From NCBI GenBank assembly GCA_016713175.1, contig JADJPQ010000013.1:186001-250000 (forward strand): a stretch of 64,000 nucleotides of DNA, given 5' to 3'. Every line of letters starts with the position of its first letter. The stretch's first letter is position 1. Positions 26,424 to 35,291 of this stretch are shown piece by piece. Source of the stretch: Planctomycetota bacterium. GTDB lineage: Bacteria > Planctomycetota > UBA1135 > UBA2386. A model generated the notes under the pieces. The model was given only the letters and a program-made list of their open reading frames with translations, made no database searches and had not been told where the DNA came from. The position numbers were made by a program, and so were the translations under genes.

Positions 26424-26785
26424 TGACGGTTTCGGTCGAACAGACGGTCGCCACCCTGCGTCGCCGCGCGGCGGCGAAGCGATCTGCCGCAATCGCTGCG
26501 GCGCGGGACGTGCGCGCGCACCTGGACCGGGAACTCGCAACCTGCCTGCCGCCGGAGAGCACCGTGTGGCTGATCGGCTCCCTCGCCTGGGGGGGCTTCG
26601 GCGAACACAGCGACATCGATCTCGTGGTGCGCGGCGGCAGCGCCGCAGCAGCTTGGGCCAGCGATGTCGAAGTTCGTCTCACCCGGCGACTCGGCGTGCC
26701 CGTCGAGATCCTCGACTTCGACCAGCTGCCGGTGTCGTTCCGCGCGCGCGTCGAACGCGAAGGCGTCCTGCTCCATGGCCGGTGA
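26423..26785 (+). CDS. Minimal nucleotidyltransferase (antitoxin-like), island copy
   Basis: The 120-residue protein has a helical N-terminus and the nucleotidyltransferase motif WLIGSLAWGGFGEHSDIDLV, a complete GSX10DXD. It overlaps the HEPN-like gene by 11 bp. Like MntA it probably modifies or blocks its partner. It is clearly different in sequence from the copy at 8047, so the two pairs were acquired separately. Confidence 0.75.
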   Translation: MTVSVEQTVATLRRRAAAKRSAAIAAARDVRAHLDRELATCLPPESTVWLIGSLAWGGFGEHSDIDLVVRGGSAAAAWASDVEVRLTRRLGVPVEILDFDQLPVSFRARVEREGVLLHGR

Positions 26786-27284
26786 CCCGCAGCTCCGCAC
26801 CGCCATCGCGAGGCTGCTCGCGGAGGTCGACGTCGATGCCCGGGCGCTGGCGGCCCGCGCCGCCGAAACGCGTCAGTTGCTCGCCGGCTGGACCAGGGCC
26901 AAGCCGTTACCGCGGCCCGAACTCATGCTCGTCGCGACCAACCTGCATGGCTACTACACCGCTCTGGAAACCCTCTGTGAGCGCGTCGCGCGCCAGCTCG
27001 ACGAGACCGTGCCGACGGGTCCGTCCTGGCACGCCGAGCTGTTGTCGCAGATGCAGGTCGAGGTGCCGGGGCTGAGACCGCGCGTGATCGCCGCAGAGGC
27101 CGCGGCCGAACTGCAGGAGCTGCGCAAGTTCCGACACTTCTTCCGCAACGCCTACGTGCTGGAGTTCGATCCTGCACTGATCCGAGGCCATGCGGAGCGC
27201 CTCGACCGGATCCACGATCCGGTCGCGAACTCGATCGATGGATTCGTCGGTCATCTCAGGCAGGTGCTGCAGGCCCTGGACTGA
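26775..27284 (+). CDS. HEPN-like (HepT-like) partner protein
   Basis: The 169-residue helical protein follows the nucleotidyltransferase and resembles HepT-like ribonuclease-domain proteins. It has a long helix LMLVATNLHGYYTALETLCE and the stretch ELRKFRHFFRNAYVLEFDP, where relatives carry an Arg/His-rich active site. The position often held by a second His appears to be Asn here. RNase activity is a family-based guess. The overlap supports a toxin-antitoxin unit. Confidence 0.65.
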   Translation: MAGDPQLRTAIARLLAEVDVDARALAARAAETRQLLAGWTRAKPLPRPELMLVATNLHGYYTALETLCERVARQLDETVPTGPSWHAELLSQMQVEVPGLRPRVIAAEAAAELQELRKFRHFFRNAYVLEFDPALIRGHAERLDRIHDPVANSIDGFVGHLRQVLQALD

Positions 27285-27360
27285 TGGTGGGGCTCCGAGA
27301 CAGGGGCGCCACCGCCGCAACTGATCGTCCTGGTTTCCGGCAGCGCCCGCCCGTGCCCGG

Positions 27361-28266
27361 TTGGAGCGCCGCCCGACAGCCAGTACGGTCGGTCCAGGCC
27401 TCTCGGCAGTAGACGCTGCCGCTCGTCCCGTTCCGCTCGAAACGCCCCCCGTGCTCGACCCTGCCCAGCAACTCCGGCTGCGGACCAGCCCCGACGGCCG
27501 CTACCTGATGATCACGCTCGCCGACCTGCGGGCACTGATCTGGGACCTCGAGGGTGACCTCACGAGCCCGAACGCTGCGCCGGTCGCCGAGTACACCGAC
27601 CCGGTCCCGTCCGGGAAGGTGTGCGGCTTCACCGCCGACGGGCGCCTCGCCTGGGTCGCGTGCAACAACGAGGTCCACATCTTCGAAGCCCTGACCGCCA
27701 GGCCGTTCTCGATCCTGCGCCTCGACGCCGAGGTCGCCGACGCGTGCGTCAGCGCGGATGGCAGCGTCCTCGTCACGCTGACGGTCGATGGCAGCGCGCA
27801 GCGCTGGCCGCTCGACCCGATCGGCGTGGCGAAGCGGCGCGCGCAGGGGCAGCTCGAACCGCGCGAGCTGGCCAAGTACCAGATCGGCACGCCGGACGAA
27901 CGGCTGCGGCGCGAGCGCGAGCTGCTGCTGTCGCGACCGACCGCGCAGGCCTGGGAGCGGCTGGGGCAGATCGATCTCGAGCAGGGCGATCTCGACGGCG
28001 CGATCGCGTGCTACCAGGCAGCGTGTGACCTCGGCCCGCACCCGCCGAAGTGCCGCGGGTTCTACGTGCGGCGCATCGAGCTCCTGTGCCGGCGGCTCAC
28101 CGCCGGTGGCGGCGACGCAAAGCAGCAGCGCGCCGATCGCGACCACGCCTTCGAGGCGCTCGCCCAGGCGCTGAGGTGCAAGGTGTCACACGAGGAACTG
28201 CTGGCGCTGCCGGGCATCGATGCACTGCGCTCGGACCAGCGCTTCGCCGAGATGATGGCACGGTAG
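27361..28266 (+). pseudogene. Kinase C-terminal fragment (WD40 and TPR-like)
   Basis: The 301-residue frame starts mid-propeller (LRLRTSPDGRYLMITLADLR, then VDGSAQRWPLDPI). It continues into a linker and a TPR-like end (AQAWERLGQIDLEQGDLDGA). This is the C-terminal architecture of planctomycete kinases. No kinase domain or membrane segment precedes it. With the N-terminal stumps at 26019-26423 it may be the other end of one kinase gene now separated by the toxin-antitoxin pair. Confidence 0.6.
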
Positions 28267-28282
28267 GCGTCGCGCGATCGGC

Positions 28283-28543
28283 CCGTGCCCGACCTGCGGC
28301 GCCACGACCGCGGCGTGCCTGTTGGTGCATGGCCAACCGCTGCAGGCGATCTACACGCAACCGTTCGGCGCCATCGTTGCCGCCGCCGGGCTGTTGGCCG
28401 GCGGCTTCGCGCTGTTCTGCCTGCTGCGGCGGCGATCGCTGTTCGACGTCATCGCGCGGCTGTACTGGAGCCGCATCACGCTGGGTGCGATCGCGCTGCT
28501 GCTGTCGGCCTGGCTGTACAAGTACCTGATGTTCGCCGCGTGA
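28283..28543 (+). pseudogene. DUF2752 gene, 5' truncated copy
   Basis: The frame resumes at PCPTCGATTAACLLVHGQ and runs to the normal stop. It lacks the first third of the protein seen at 10591. It differs from the intact copy at one base (GGG to AGC context, Gly to Ser) over 260 bp. Confidence 0.85.
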
Positions 28544-29061
28544 CGACCAAGCCACCCCCGCCGCCGCCCTGGACCGTGCCGATCGCCGTGGGTGCGTTGA
28601 CCACGGCGTTGCTGCATGGCGCCGTGTTGTGGGAACCGAGCCTGTGGTTGCCGGTGCTCGGCGCGTGCGGCTGTTCGGCATCGCCGATCGGTCTGCTGCC
28701 GGCCGGTCTCGCGCTGCGCCGCGACCCGAAGATGGGCCCCGCCGCCGGCTTCGCGGTCGCCTTCATCGCCGTCGGCCTCGGCGCCATCGCGTTGACGGCG
28801 ATCACGCTGCTGCATGGGTTCGAGATCACGCCCGAGACCGAACGGGCGTGGCGCGAGAGCCTGCAGGGCGCCAACTACAAGACCGAGGACATCGAACGGC
28901 TGATCGGCGCACTGCACGACAGCGGCGGCGCGCTGCCGGTACTGGCCGCCACCCTACTCGCGCTGGCCGGCGGTATCAGCGGCGCGGCCCTCGCCGGCCT
29001 CGCCGTTCGCCGCTCGCGCCGCGCTCTTGCGCCCCCATCCGCTCCCCCTGCTGCGCCGTAG
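28540..29061 (+). CDS. Membrane protein of unknown function (copy 2)
   Basis: The 173-residue product is a close paralogue of the protein at 11088-11612, with the same four hydrophobic segments. GTG 28540 overlaps the DUF2752 fragment stop. The two proteins differ at few residues while the genes differ at about 8 percent of bases, so most changes are silent. Its 3' 86 bp overlap rsgA on the other strand. Its own promoter may be missing because the upstream gene is truncated. Confidence 0.7.
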   Translation: MTTKPPPPPPWTVPIAVGALTTALLHGAVLWEPSLWLPVLGACGCSASPIGLLPAGLALRRDPKMGPAAGFAVAFIAVGLGAIALTAITLLHGFEITPETERAWRESLQGANYKTEDIERLIGALHDSGGALPVLAATLLALAGGISGAALAGLAVRRSRRALAPPSAPPAAP

Positions 29062-29974
29062 CCAGCATGCCGAGATAACTCGCATGGCGGGTGGCCGCGA
29101 TCGCACCGCTCGTCAGCGCCGCACGCACGGCACAGTCGGGCTCGTCGCGATGCAGGCAGTTGCGGTAGCCGCACTGCGGCAGCCGGGCCGCGATCTCCGG
29201 GAACAGGAACTGCAGCTCCTGCGACCCGGTGTGGAACAGATGGAAGTTGCGGACACCGGGCGTGTCGAGCACGTGTCCTCCACCGGGCAGCGGGATCAAC
29301 TCGGTCACCGCCGTCGTGTGGCGACCCTGCCGGATGTGGTTCAACGAACCGATGCGCTGCGCGAGGCCCGGCACCACGGTGTTCAGCAACGACGACTTGC
29401 CCACGCCGGACAGGCCGCAGAGAACCGAACGATTGCCGTGCAGCAGCGCCGCCAGTTCGGCCAGCGGTCCCGGCGTCTCGTGGCCTGGCGCGGTGCTGGT
29501 GCACAACACCCGGCTGCCGATCGCCGAGTAGATGCCCGCCAGGTCCGCCGCAAGCCCTCGCCGATCGCGATCGATCTTGGTCAGCACCACCGCCGTCGGG
29601 ATCCGTTCCCGCGCGGCCGCCGCCAGGATGCCGTCGACCAATTCCGGCTGGAACGGTGGTTCGGCGACCGCAGCGACCACGACCACCAGCGTGAGATTGG
29701 CGGCGAGGACCTGCGCCCGTTCTTCGCCCTCGCTGGCCGAGCGCCGGGTCAGCTGCGACTGGCGCGGCTGCACCGCATCGATCGCGCCCTCGCCCTCGCG
29801 TTCGCCTACCCGCACGTCGACCAGATCGCCGACCGCCAGCGGCCGCCGTTCGAGGCTCCGTTGCTCGAACAGCTTGCCGGCAAGCGGCAGTACATGCCGG
29901 CGACCGGCGACCTCGACATGGCAGACCTTGGCGTCGATCCGTAGAACGAGGCCAGGTAGTGATGTCGGTTCCAT
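28976..29974 (-). CDS. rsgA: Ribosome small-subunit GTPase RsgA
   Basis: RsgA is a circularly permuted GTPase that helps late 30S maturation. The 332-residue protein has an N-terminal OB-like domain, the permuted G4 LTKIDRDR, G1 GLSGVGKSSLLN, the switch region RQGRHTT, G3 DTPG, and a zinc site CGYRNCLHRDEPDC. All motifs are complete. ATG 29974 overlaps gluQ head to head by 13 bp, so the two promoters lie inside each other's genes. The 3' end overlaps the membrane gene convergently. Confidence 0.93.
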   Translation of the reverse strand: MEPTSLPGLVLRIDAKVCHVEVAGRRHVLPLAGKLFEQRSLERRPLAVGDLVDVRVGEREGEGAIDAVQPRQSQLTRRSASEGEERAQVLAANLTLVVVVAAVAEPPFQPELVDGILAAAARERIPTAVVLTKIDRDRRGLAADLAGIYSAIGSRVLCTSTAPGHETPGPLAELAALLHGNRSVLCGLSGVGKSSLLNTVVPGLAQRIGSLNHIRQGRHTTAVTELIPLPGGGHVLDTPGVRNFHLFHTGSQELQFLFPEIAARLPQCGYRNCLHRDEPDCAVRAALTSGAIAATRHASYLGMLATAQQGERMGAQERGASGERRGRRGPRR

Positions 29975-30906
29975 CAGGCAGTGAGCGGGTCGTGGGTCGT
30001 CTGGCGCCGAGCCCGACCGGGGCCCTGCATCTGGGCAACGCCCGGACATTCCTGCTGGCGTGGCTGTCGGTGCGTGCGCGGGGTGGTACTCTACAGCTTC
30101 GCATCGAAGACATCGATGGGCCACGCCTGAAGCCCGGCGCCGAGGCCCAGGCCATCGAGGATCTGCTCTGGCTCGGCCTGGACTGGGACGGCGAGCCGGT
30201 GCGGCAGACGGAACGGCTGGCGCGCTACGCCGCCGCCGCCAGCGAACTGGTCGCGCGCGGACTCGCGTACCCGTGCGTCTGCACGCGCAAGGAAGTCGAA
30301 GAGGCGGCATCGGCGCCGCATGAGGCCGCAATGGACGGTCCGGTGTATCCGGGCACCTGCCGCGGCCGGTGGCGAACGCTGGCCGAAGCCAAGGCCGTGA
30401 CCGGTCGCGACGCGGCGCTGCGCTTTGCCGTCGATGTCGCCGCCGTGCCGTTCGTCGATCGCTTCGTTGGTGCGCAGGCCGGGACCCTGGCCGGCGACTT
30501 CGTGATCCAGAAACGCGACGGCGGCCCCGCCTACCAGCTCGCGGTCGTCGTCGACGACGCGGCGCAACAGGTCACCGAGGTCCTGCGCGCCGACGATCTG
30601 CTGCCGAGTACGCCGCGGCAACTGCTGCTGTACCGGGCCCTCGGCCTCATCGAACCACGCTTCTGTCACGTCCCGCTGGTGGTCGGCGCCGATGGCTTGC
30701 GTCTGGCCAAACGCCATGGCGACACCACCCTCCGCTCCTTGCGCGAACGCGGCGTCACCATGCAAGCACTGATCGGCTACCTGGCCTTCCTGTGCAACCT
30801 GCGACCACGCGGTACCGCCTGTCGGCCGACCGATCTGCTCGCTGACTTCGACATGACCCGGGTGCCGGACAAGCCGGTGGTCGGGGATGCCCACGGGCTA
30901 GCATGA
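29962..30906 (+). CDS. gluQ: Glutamyl-Q tRNA(Asp) synthetase
   Basis: This GluRS-like enzyme lacks the anticodon-binding domain and attaches glutamate to queuosine in tRNA-Asp. The 314-residue length fits. It has the HIGH-like PSPTGALHLGNARTF, the zinc site CVCTRKEVE...YPGTC and the KMSKS-like LRLAKRHGD. ATG 29962 is taken; GTG 29959 just before it is also possible. It is divergent from rsgA and is followed 5 bp later by a serine hydrolase gene. Confidence 0.9.
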   Translation: MSVPSGSERVVGRLAPSPTGALHLGNARTFLLAWLSVRARGGTLQLRIEDIDGPRLKPGAEAQAIEDLLWLGLDWDGEPVRQTERLARYAAAASELVARGLAYPCVCTRKEVEEAASAPHEAAMDGPVYPGTCRGRWRTLAEAKAVTGRDAALRFAVDVAAVPFVDRFVGAQAGTLAGDFVIQKRDGGPAYQLAVVVDDAAQQVTEVLRADDLLPSTPRQLLLYRALGLIEPRFCHVPLVVGADGLRLAKRHGDTTLRSLRERGVTMQALIGYLAFLCNLRPRGTACRPTDLLADFDMTRVPDKPVVGDAHGLA

Positions 30907-30910
30907 CGCC

Positions 30911-32062
30911 ATGCGACTCACCTCCCTGCCGGTAGTCCTGCTGCTGACCCTCGGCGCTGCACGCAGTCAGGAATTCGACTTCGCGACCGCCTGGCGCGAG
31001 GTCGCGGCCGAGTTCCACTCCGCTTGCGACCAGGGCAAGGTCGTCGGGGGCAGCCTGATGTTCGTGCGTGGCGCCGAAGTCCTCGGCTTCGAAACGCACG
31101 GCGCCGCCGACAAGGCAGGCCGACGCCCGGTGGACGTCGACACGATCTACCATTGGGCGAGTTGCACCAAGACGCTGACCGGCATCGCCGTGATGCAACT
31201 GCGCGACCGCGGCCGGTTGCGCCTCGAGCAGCCGATCGTCGAGTTCGTGCCGGAACTGCGACAGGTGCACAGCGAACACGGCCCGGTGGGCGCGGTGACG
31301 CTGCAGCATCTGCTGTCGCACTCGTCGGGCTTCCGCGCAGGCACGTGGCCCTGGGGCGGCGACAAACCGTGGCATCCGCACGAACCGACCCGCTGGGACC
31401 AGCTGGTCGCGATGATGCCGTACACCGAACTCGAGTTCGCACCGGGCAGCAAGTTCTCGTACAGCAACCCCGGCATCGTGTTCCTCGGCCGCGTGATCGA
31501 GCAGTTGTCGGGCGACGACTACGAGGTCTACATGGACAAGAACGTGTTGCGGCCGCTCGGCATGACGAGGAGCTACTACGACCTGACGCCGTACCACCTG
31601 CAGCGGCATCGCTCGCACAGCTACCTGATCGACGGCACCGGCGAGCGCGATCTCGGTCCGGACTTCGACACCGGCATCACCGTGTCCAACGGCGGTCTCA
31701 ATGCGCCGCTGCCGGACATGGCAAGCTATCTGGCGTTCCTGCTCGGTGCGGTGCCAGAGGACAGCGATGCGGCGGCGGTGCTGCCGCGTGAGTCCCTGAC
31801 GGCGATGTGGCAGCCGGTGTTGCCGACGTCGAGCAAGGGCGGCGAACAGATCGGCCTGACGTTCTTCCTGCAGGAGCGCAACGGCTCGCGCTTCGTCACC
31901 CATACCGGCGGACAGCGGTCGTTCGTGACGTTCTTCTACGTGCATCCGGAATCGGGCACCGGGGCGCTCGGCGCGTTCAACACCAGCACCGCTGGACCGG
32001 TGATGGCGAAGATGCGCTCGGCGTGCATGGAGAAGCTGTCGCTGGCGATGCTGCGGAAGTAG
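30911..32062 (+). CDS. Exported serine hydrolase (beta-lactamase/PBP-like)
   Basis: The 383-residue protein has a signal peptide (MRLTSLPVVLLLTLGAARS) and the class C beta-lactamase/DD-peptidase fold. The SxxK is SCTK near residue 85, the YxN is YSN near 185, and the C-terminal HTG is present. Such proteins act as esterases or peptidases in the periplasm; the substrate is not predictable. It is distinct from the homologue at 45888. Confidence 0.85.
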   Translation: MRLTSLPVVLLLTLGAARSQEFDFATAWREVAAEFHSACDQGKVVGGSLMFVRGAEVLGFETHGAADKAGRRPVDVDTIYHWASCTKTLTGIAVMQLRDRGRLRLEQPIVEFVPELRQVHSEHGPVGAVTLQHLLSHSSGFRAGTWPWGGDKPWHPHEPTRWDQLVAMMPYTELEFAPGSKFSYSNPGIVFLGRVIEQLSGDDYEVYMDKNVLRPLGMTRSYYDLTPYHLQRHRSHSYLIDGTGERDLGPDFDTGITVSNGGLNAPLPDMASYLAFLLGAVPEDSDAAAVLPRESLTAMWQPVLPTSSKGGEQIGLTFFLQERNGSRFVTHTGGQRSFVTFFYVHPESGTGALGAFNTSTAGPVMAKMRSACMEKLSLAMLRK

Positions 32063-32105
32063 GTGACGGCGGCGGCGCGGGGCGCATTGATCGGCACTGC
32101 CCGCG

Positions 32106-32235
32106 ATGAACTCCATCCTGCCGATCGGCATCGACACCCTGCTGCATGGCGGGGTCGAAACCGCGGGCCTCGAACTGAAGGCGTCGTGGGACGAAGCCAC
32201 GACCGGCCCACAGGTGCTGAAGACGATCTGTGCGG
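32106..32235 (+). pseudogene. AlbA_2/Schlafen-type domain protein, 5' fragment
   Basis: The frame reads LPIGIDTLLHGGVETAGLEL and KASWDEATTGPQVLKTICA, a good match to the start of ATP-binding proteins with an AlbA_2 (AAA_4) domain. After KTICA the expected continuation is absent and an unrelated tail follows. It is a short stump between a hydrolase gene and the YebC-like gene. Confidence 0.5.
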
Positions 32236-32350
32236 AACGGCGACCGGCCGCTGCCGCGCTCACCGCCGCCGCGCTTCGAGTTCGATCAGACCCGATCCTG
32301 GTTCCGGACGACGCTGCCGCGGCACCCATAGTCGCGACGACCGCGCCGGA

Positions 32351-33061
32351 CTACGGCAGCCCGGTGTAGATCCGGTGCACGTCGTCGTGGTCGTCGATCG
32401 CTTCCAGGAACTCCTCGACCTCGGTGCGCTGCTCCGGCGTCAGCACGACGGTGTCCTTCGGCACGTAGCCCATCTCCGACGTCGTCACCGACCAACCAAG
32501 CCCGCGCAACGTCTTGGCGACCTTCTCGAAGTCGGTCAGATCGGTCAGGAAGCGCGCGCCGGTGTGTTCTTCCGGCACGTTCTCCAACGGCTCGACGTTC
32601 TGCGCCTCCGCCTCGATCGCGATCGCCTCGATGTCCAGCCCTTCCTTCTCGATCGTCGCCTCGACGATGCCGACGTGATCGAACAGGAAGAGCACCTTCG
32701 ATCCGAACACGCCTTTCTTGAACAGCGAACGGATGTCCGGCGCCGTCCGATTGCGGTTGTCGGTCAGGCACTCGACGATCACCGGCACCTTGTGCGGCGC
32801 AAAGCCCTCATAGGTGACCAGCTCCAGATCCGCCGACGGCCCGAGCTGGCCGGAGCCCTTCTTGATCGCGCGATCGATCGTCTCGTTGGACACCGACGCC
32901 TTGCGCGCCGCCTCGACAGCGATCGCCAGCCGCGCGTTCATGACCGGATCGGCCACGCCCGACTTGGCGGCGACGGTGATCTCGCGGACCAGCTTGTTGA
33001 ACAGCTTGCCGCGCTTGTTGGAGTTGATCTCGCGGTTCTTTTGCAGCCACTGGCGACCCAT
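32351..33061 (-). CDS. YebC/PmpR-family protein
   Basis: The 236-residue protein begins MGRQWLQKNREINSNKRGKL and contains NARLAIAVEAARKASVSNE, IKKGSG and the C-terminal LEAIDDHDDVHRIYTGL, all typical of YebC/TACO1. These proteins act as transcription regulators or as aids to translating ribosomes stalled at proline runs. ATG 33061 is fixed by the conserved N-terminus. It is divergent from the methyltransferase gene. Confidence 0.9.
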   Translation of the reverse strand: MGRQWLQKNREINSNKRGKLFNKLVREITVAAKSGVADPVMNARLAIAVEAARKASVSNETIDRAIKKGSGQLGPSADLELVTYEGFAPHKVPVIVECLTDNRNRTAPDIRSLFKKGVFGSKVLFLFDHVGIVEATIEKEGLDIEAIAIEAEAQNVEPLENVPEEHTGARFLTDLTDFEKVAKTLRGLGWSVTTSEMGYVPKDTVVLTPEQRTEVEEFLEAIDDHDDVHRIYTGLP

Positions 33062-33165
33062 GGGTGCCTTGCATACGGGCCGGACGGCGCCGAGCAAGAC
33101 CCCGCTGGCGAACGACCACTGAGAACCCGGACCGGTCCTTCTCCGCGCCCGGCCACGCGGCGAAG

Positions 33166-33966
33166 ATGGCGTCGATGCAGCCACCGAAGTCCCGCGCGAT
33201 CACCTCGACGAAGAACCCCGTCGTGGCGCGCTTTCGCGATGCCCAGGATGGGGATCCCGAGGTGCTGTTCGCCGAGGGCGTCCGGCTGTGCACCGAAGGC
33301 CTGACCGCCGGCGTGCCGATCGTCGACGCCGCGATCGCGCCGCGACTCAAGGACGCAGCCCTGCGCGAACGGCTGCTGGCAGCGCACCCGGACACTGCCG
33401 ACTGCACCGACGAGGTGCTGCAGCGGATGTCGGCGCTCGACACCCATCAGGGCGTGGCCATCCTGTTCGCCCGGCCGCAGTGGCGGCCCGAGGACCTGCT
33501 GCGCGGCGACCTGGCCCCCCTGGTGCTGCTCGCGGCCGGCGTACGCGACCCCGGCAATCTCGGCGCGCTGCTGCGCACCGCCGAGGCGGCAGGCGCCAGC
33601 GGCCTGATCGCCCTGCAGGGCGGCGCCGATCCGTTCCGCGAGAAGGCGGTGCGCGGGTCGATGGGCTCGGTGTTCCGGTTGCCGACACTGGCCGGTGTTC
33701 CGGTCGAGGCTGCGGTCGCGTTCGCGCGAGATCATCGTCTGCAACTCGTCGTCGCCGAAGGCGAGGGCGACCTCGACTACACCCGCGCCGACCTGCGCAA
33801 ACCGACCCTGCTCGCGGTCGGGGCCGAGGCCGCGGGCGTACCGCCGGTGCTGCGCGAGGCCGCCAACCAGCGCCTGTCGATCCCGATCCGCAAGCCCGTC
33901 GACAGCCTGAACGTCGCGGTCGCTGCCGGCGTGTTGTTGTTCGAGGCGCGGAGACAGCGGCGATGA
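33166..33966 (+). CDS. TrmH/SpoU-family RNA 2'-O-methyltransferase
   Basis: The 266-residue protein has an N-terminal substrate-binding part and a SPOUT domain with the three family motifs: DPGNLGALLRTAEAAG, GSMGSVFRLP and IPIRKPVDSLNVAVAAGVLL. It probably methylates rRNA or tRNA ribose using SAM. ATG 33166 is chosen; ATG 33175 is possible. The stop overlaps the rarA start by ATGA. Confidence 0.87.
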   Translation: MASMQPPKSRAITSTKNPVVARFRDAQDGDPEVLFAEGVRLCTEGLTAGVPIVDAAIAPRLKDAALRERLLAAHPDTADCTDEVLQRMSALDTHQGVAILFARPQWRPEDLLRGDLAPLVLLAAGVRDPGNLGALLRTAEAAGASGLIALQGGADPFREKAVRGSMGSVFRLPTLAGVPVEAAVAFARDHRLQLVVAEGEGDLDYTRADLRKPTLLAVGAEAAGVPPVLREAANQRLSIPIRKPVDSLNVAVAAGVLLFEARRQRR

Positions 33967-35288
33967 CACTGTTCGGCGAACCCGAAGCGACCGCACCCAG
34001 GGCCGCGCCTCTGCCGCCGCTCGCCGAACGGATGCGCCCGCGCACGCTGGCGGAGTATCTCGGCCAGGACCAGATCGTCGGCCAGGGTCGCGCCCTGCGC
34101 ACCGCGATCGAACAGGGCAAGGCCGGCTCGCTGCTGCTGTGGGGCCCTCCCGGCACCGGCAAGACCACGCTGGCGCTGCTGCTCGCGCAACACGCCGGCA
34201 TGCACTTCGTGCCGTTCTCGGCCGTGTTGTCCGGCATCGCGCAGGTCCGCGAAGCCGTCGCCGCAGCGCAGGAGCGGCGGCGCCGCGATGGGCGCGGCAC
34301 GCTGCTGTTCGTCGACGAGATCCACCGTTTCAACAAGGCGCAGCAGGACGCGTTCCTGCCGCACGTCGAGAAGGGCGACATCGTGCTGGTCGGCGCCACG
34401 ACCGAGAATCCGTCGTTCTCGGTCATCGGCGCGCTGTTGTCGCGGTGCCGCGTGGTCGCGCTGCAGCCGCTGCCGGATGCCGCGATCGAACGGATCGTCA
34501 CCGCGGCGCTGACCGATCGCGAACGCGGCCTCGGCGCCCGCGACTTGCGTTTGACCGACGAGGCGCGGGCCCGCCTGGGCTTCCTCGCTGCCGGGGATGC
34601 GCGCCGCGCGCTCGGTCTGCTGGATGCCTGTGCCGCGACCTGCGTCGACGCCGAGACGATCACCGGCGCGATGATCACCGAGGCGAACCAGCATCGACCG
34701 CTGCGCCACGACAAGGACGGCGACCTGCACTTCGATCTGCTGTCGGCGCTGCACAAGAGCCTGCGCAACTCCGACGTGCAGGCGGCGGTCTACTGGCTGG
34801 CGCGGGCACTGCAGGCGGGCGCCGATCCGGTGCATGCGGCGCGGCGACTGGTGGCGATGGCCGCCGAGGACATCGGTCTCGCCGACCCGATGGCGCTGCA
34901 AGTCGCGGTCGCGGCACAACAGGCTGCACACTTTCTCGGCATGCCGGAAGCGGCCCTGCCGCTGACCGAAGCGGCGGTCTACCTGGCCGCGGCGCCGAAG
35001 AGCAGCGCCGTCATCGTGGCGATCACGGCCGCCATGGCCGAAGCCCAGGACGGCGTGCAGCACCAGGTCCCGGCGCATCTGCGCAACGCGCCCACGGGGT
35101 TGGCGAAGGCGTTGGGCCACGGCGATGGCTACGTCTACGCCCACGACACGAAGACCGGCGTCGCCGCGATGCCGTGCCTACCGCCAGCGCTGCAGAACAC
35201 GCAGTTTTTCGTGCCCGGCGACCGCGGATTCGAGAAGAAGGTCGCCGAACGGATGGCCGACAACGACCGGCTGCGGCGCGGCGGGTAG
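33963..35288 (+). CDS. rarA: Replication-associated recombination protein RarA
   Basis: This 441-residue AAA+ ATPase of the RarA/MgsA/WRNIP1 family acts at stalled replication forks. Walker A is GPPGTGKTTLA near residue 60, Walker B FVDEIHRFNKAQQDAFLPHV, sensor 1 GATTENPSF, and the C-terminal tetramerisation domain has YLAAAPKSSAV. It is translationally coupled to the upstream methyltransferase gene and followed 3 bp later by the DUF72 gene. Confidence 0.93.
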   Translation: MTLFGEPEATAPRAAPLPPLAERMRPRTLAEYLGQDQIVGQGRALRTAIEQGKAGSLLLWGPPGTGKTTLALLLAQHAGMHFVPFSAVLSGIAQVREAVAAAQERRRRDGRGTLLFVDEIHRFNKAQQDAFLPHVEKGDIVLVGATTENPSFSVIGALLSRCRVVALQPLPDAAIERIVTAALTDRERGLGARDLRLTDEARARLGFLAAGDARRALGLLDACAATCVDAETITGAMITEANQHRPLRHDKDGDLHFDLLSALHKSLRNSDVQAAVYWLARALQAGADPVHAARRLVAMAAEDIGLADPMALQVAVAAQQAAHFLGMPEAALPLTEAAVYLAAAPKSSAVIVAITAAMAEAQDGVQHQVPAHLRNAPTGLAKALGHGDGYVYAHDTKTGVAAMPCLPPALQNTQFFVPGDRGFEKKVAERMADNDRLRRGG

Positions 35289-35291
35289 CCC

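Larger units (their letters stand above)
28282..29252 (+). repeat. Long direct repeat, right copy
   Basis: This is the partner of the repeat at 10830-11803, 17.45 kb away in direct orientation. It starts inside the DUF2752 gene and ends inside rsgA. The unique right flank (rest of rsgA, then gluQ) is intact only here. One 3-bp length difference lies in the membrane-protein gene. Confidence 0.93.

Noticed and set aside
32063..32350. A full 87-residue gene at 32106
   Set aside because: Only the first 43 codons resemble a family; the rest is out of frame with it, so it is listed as a fragment.
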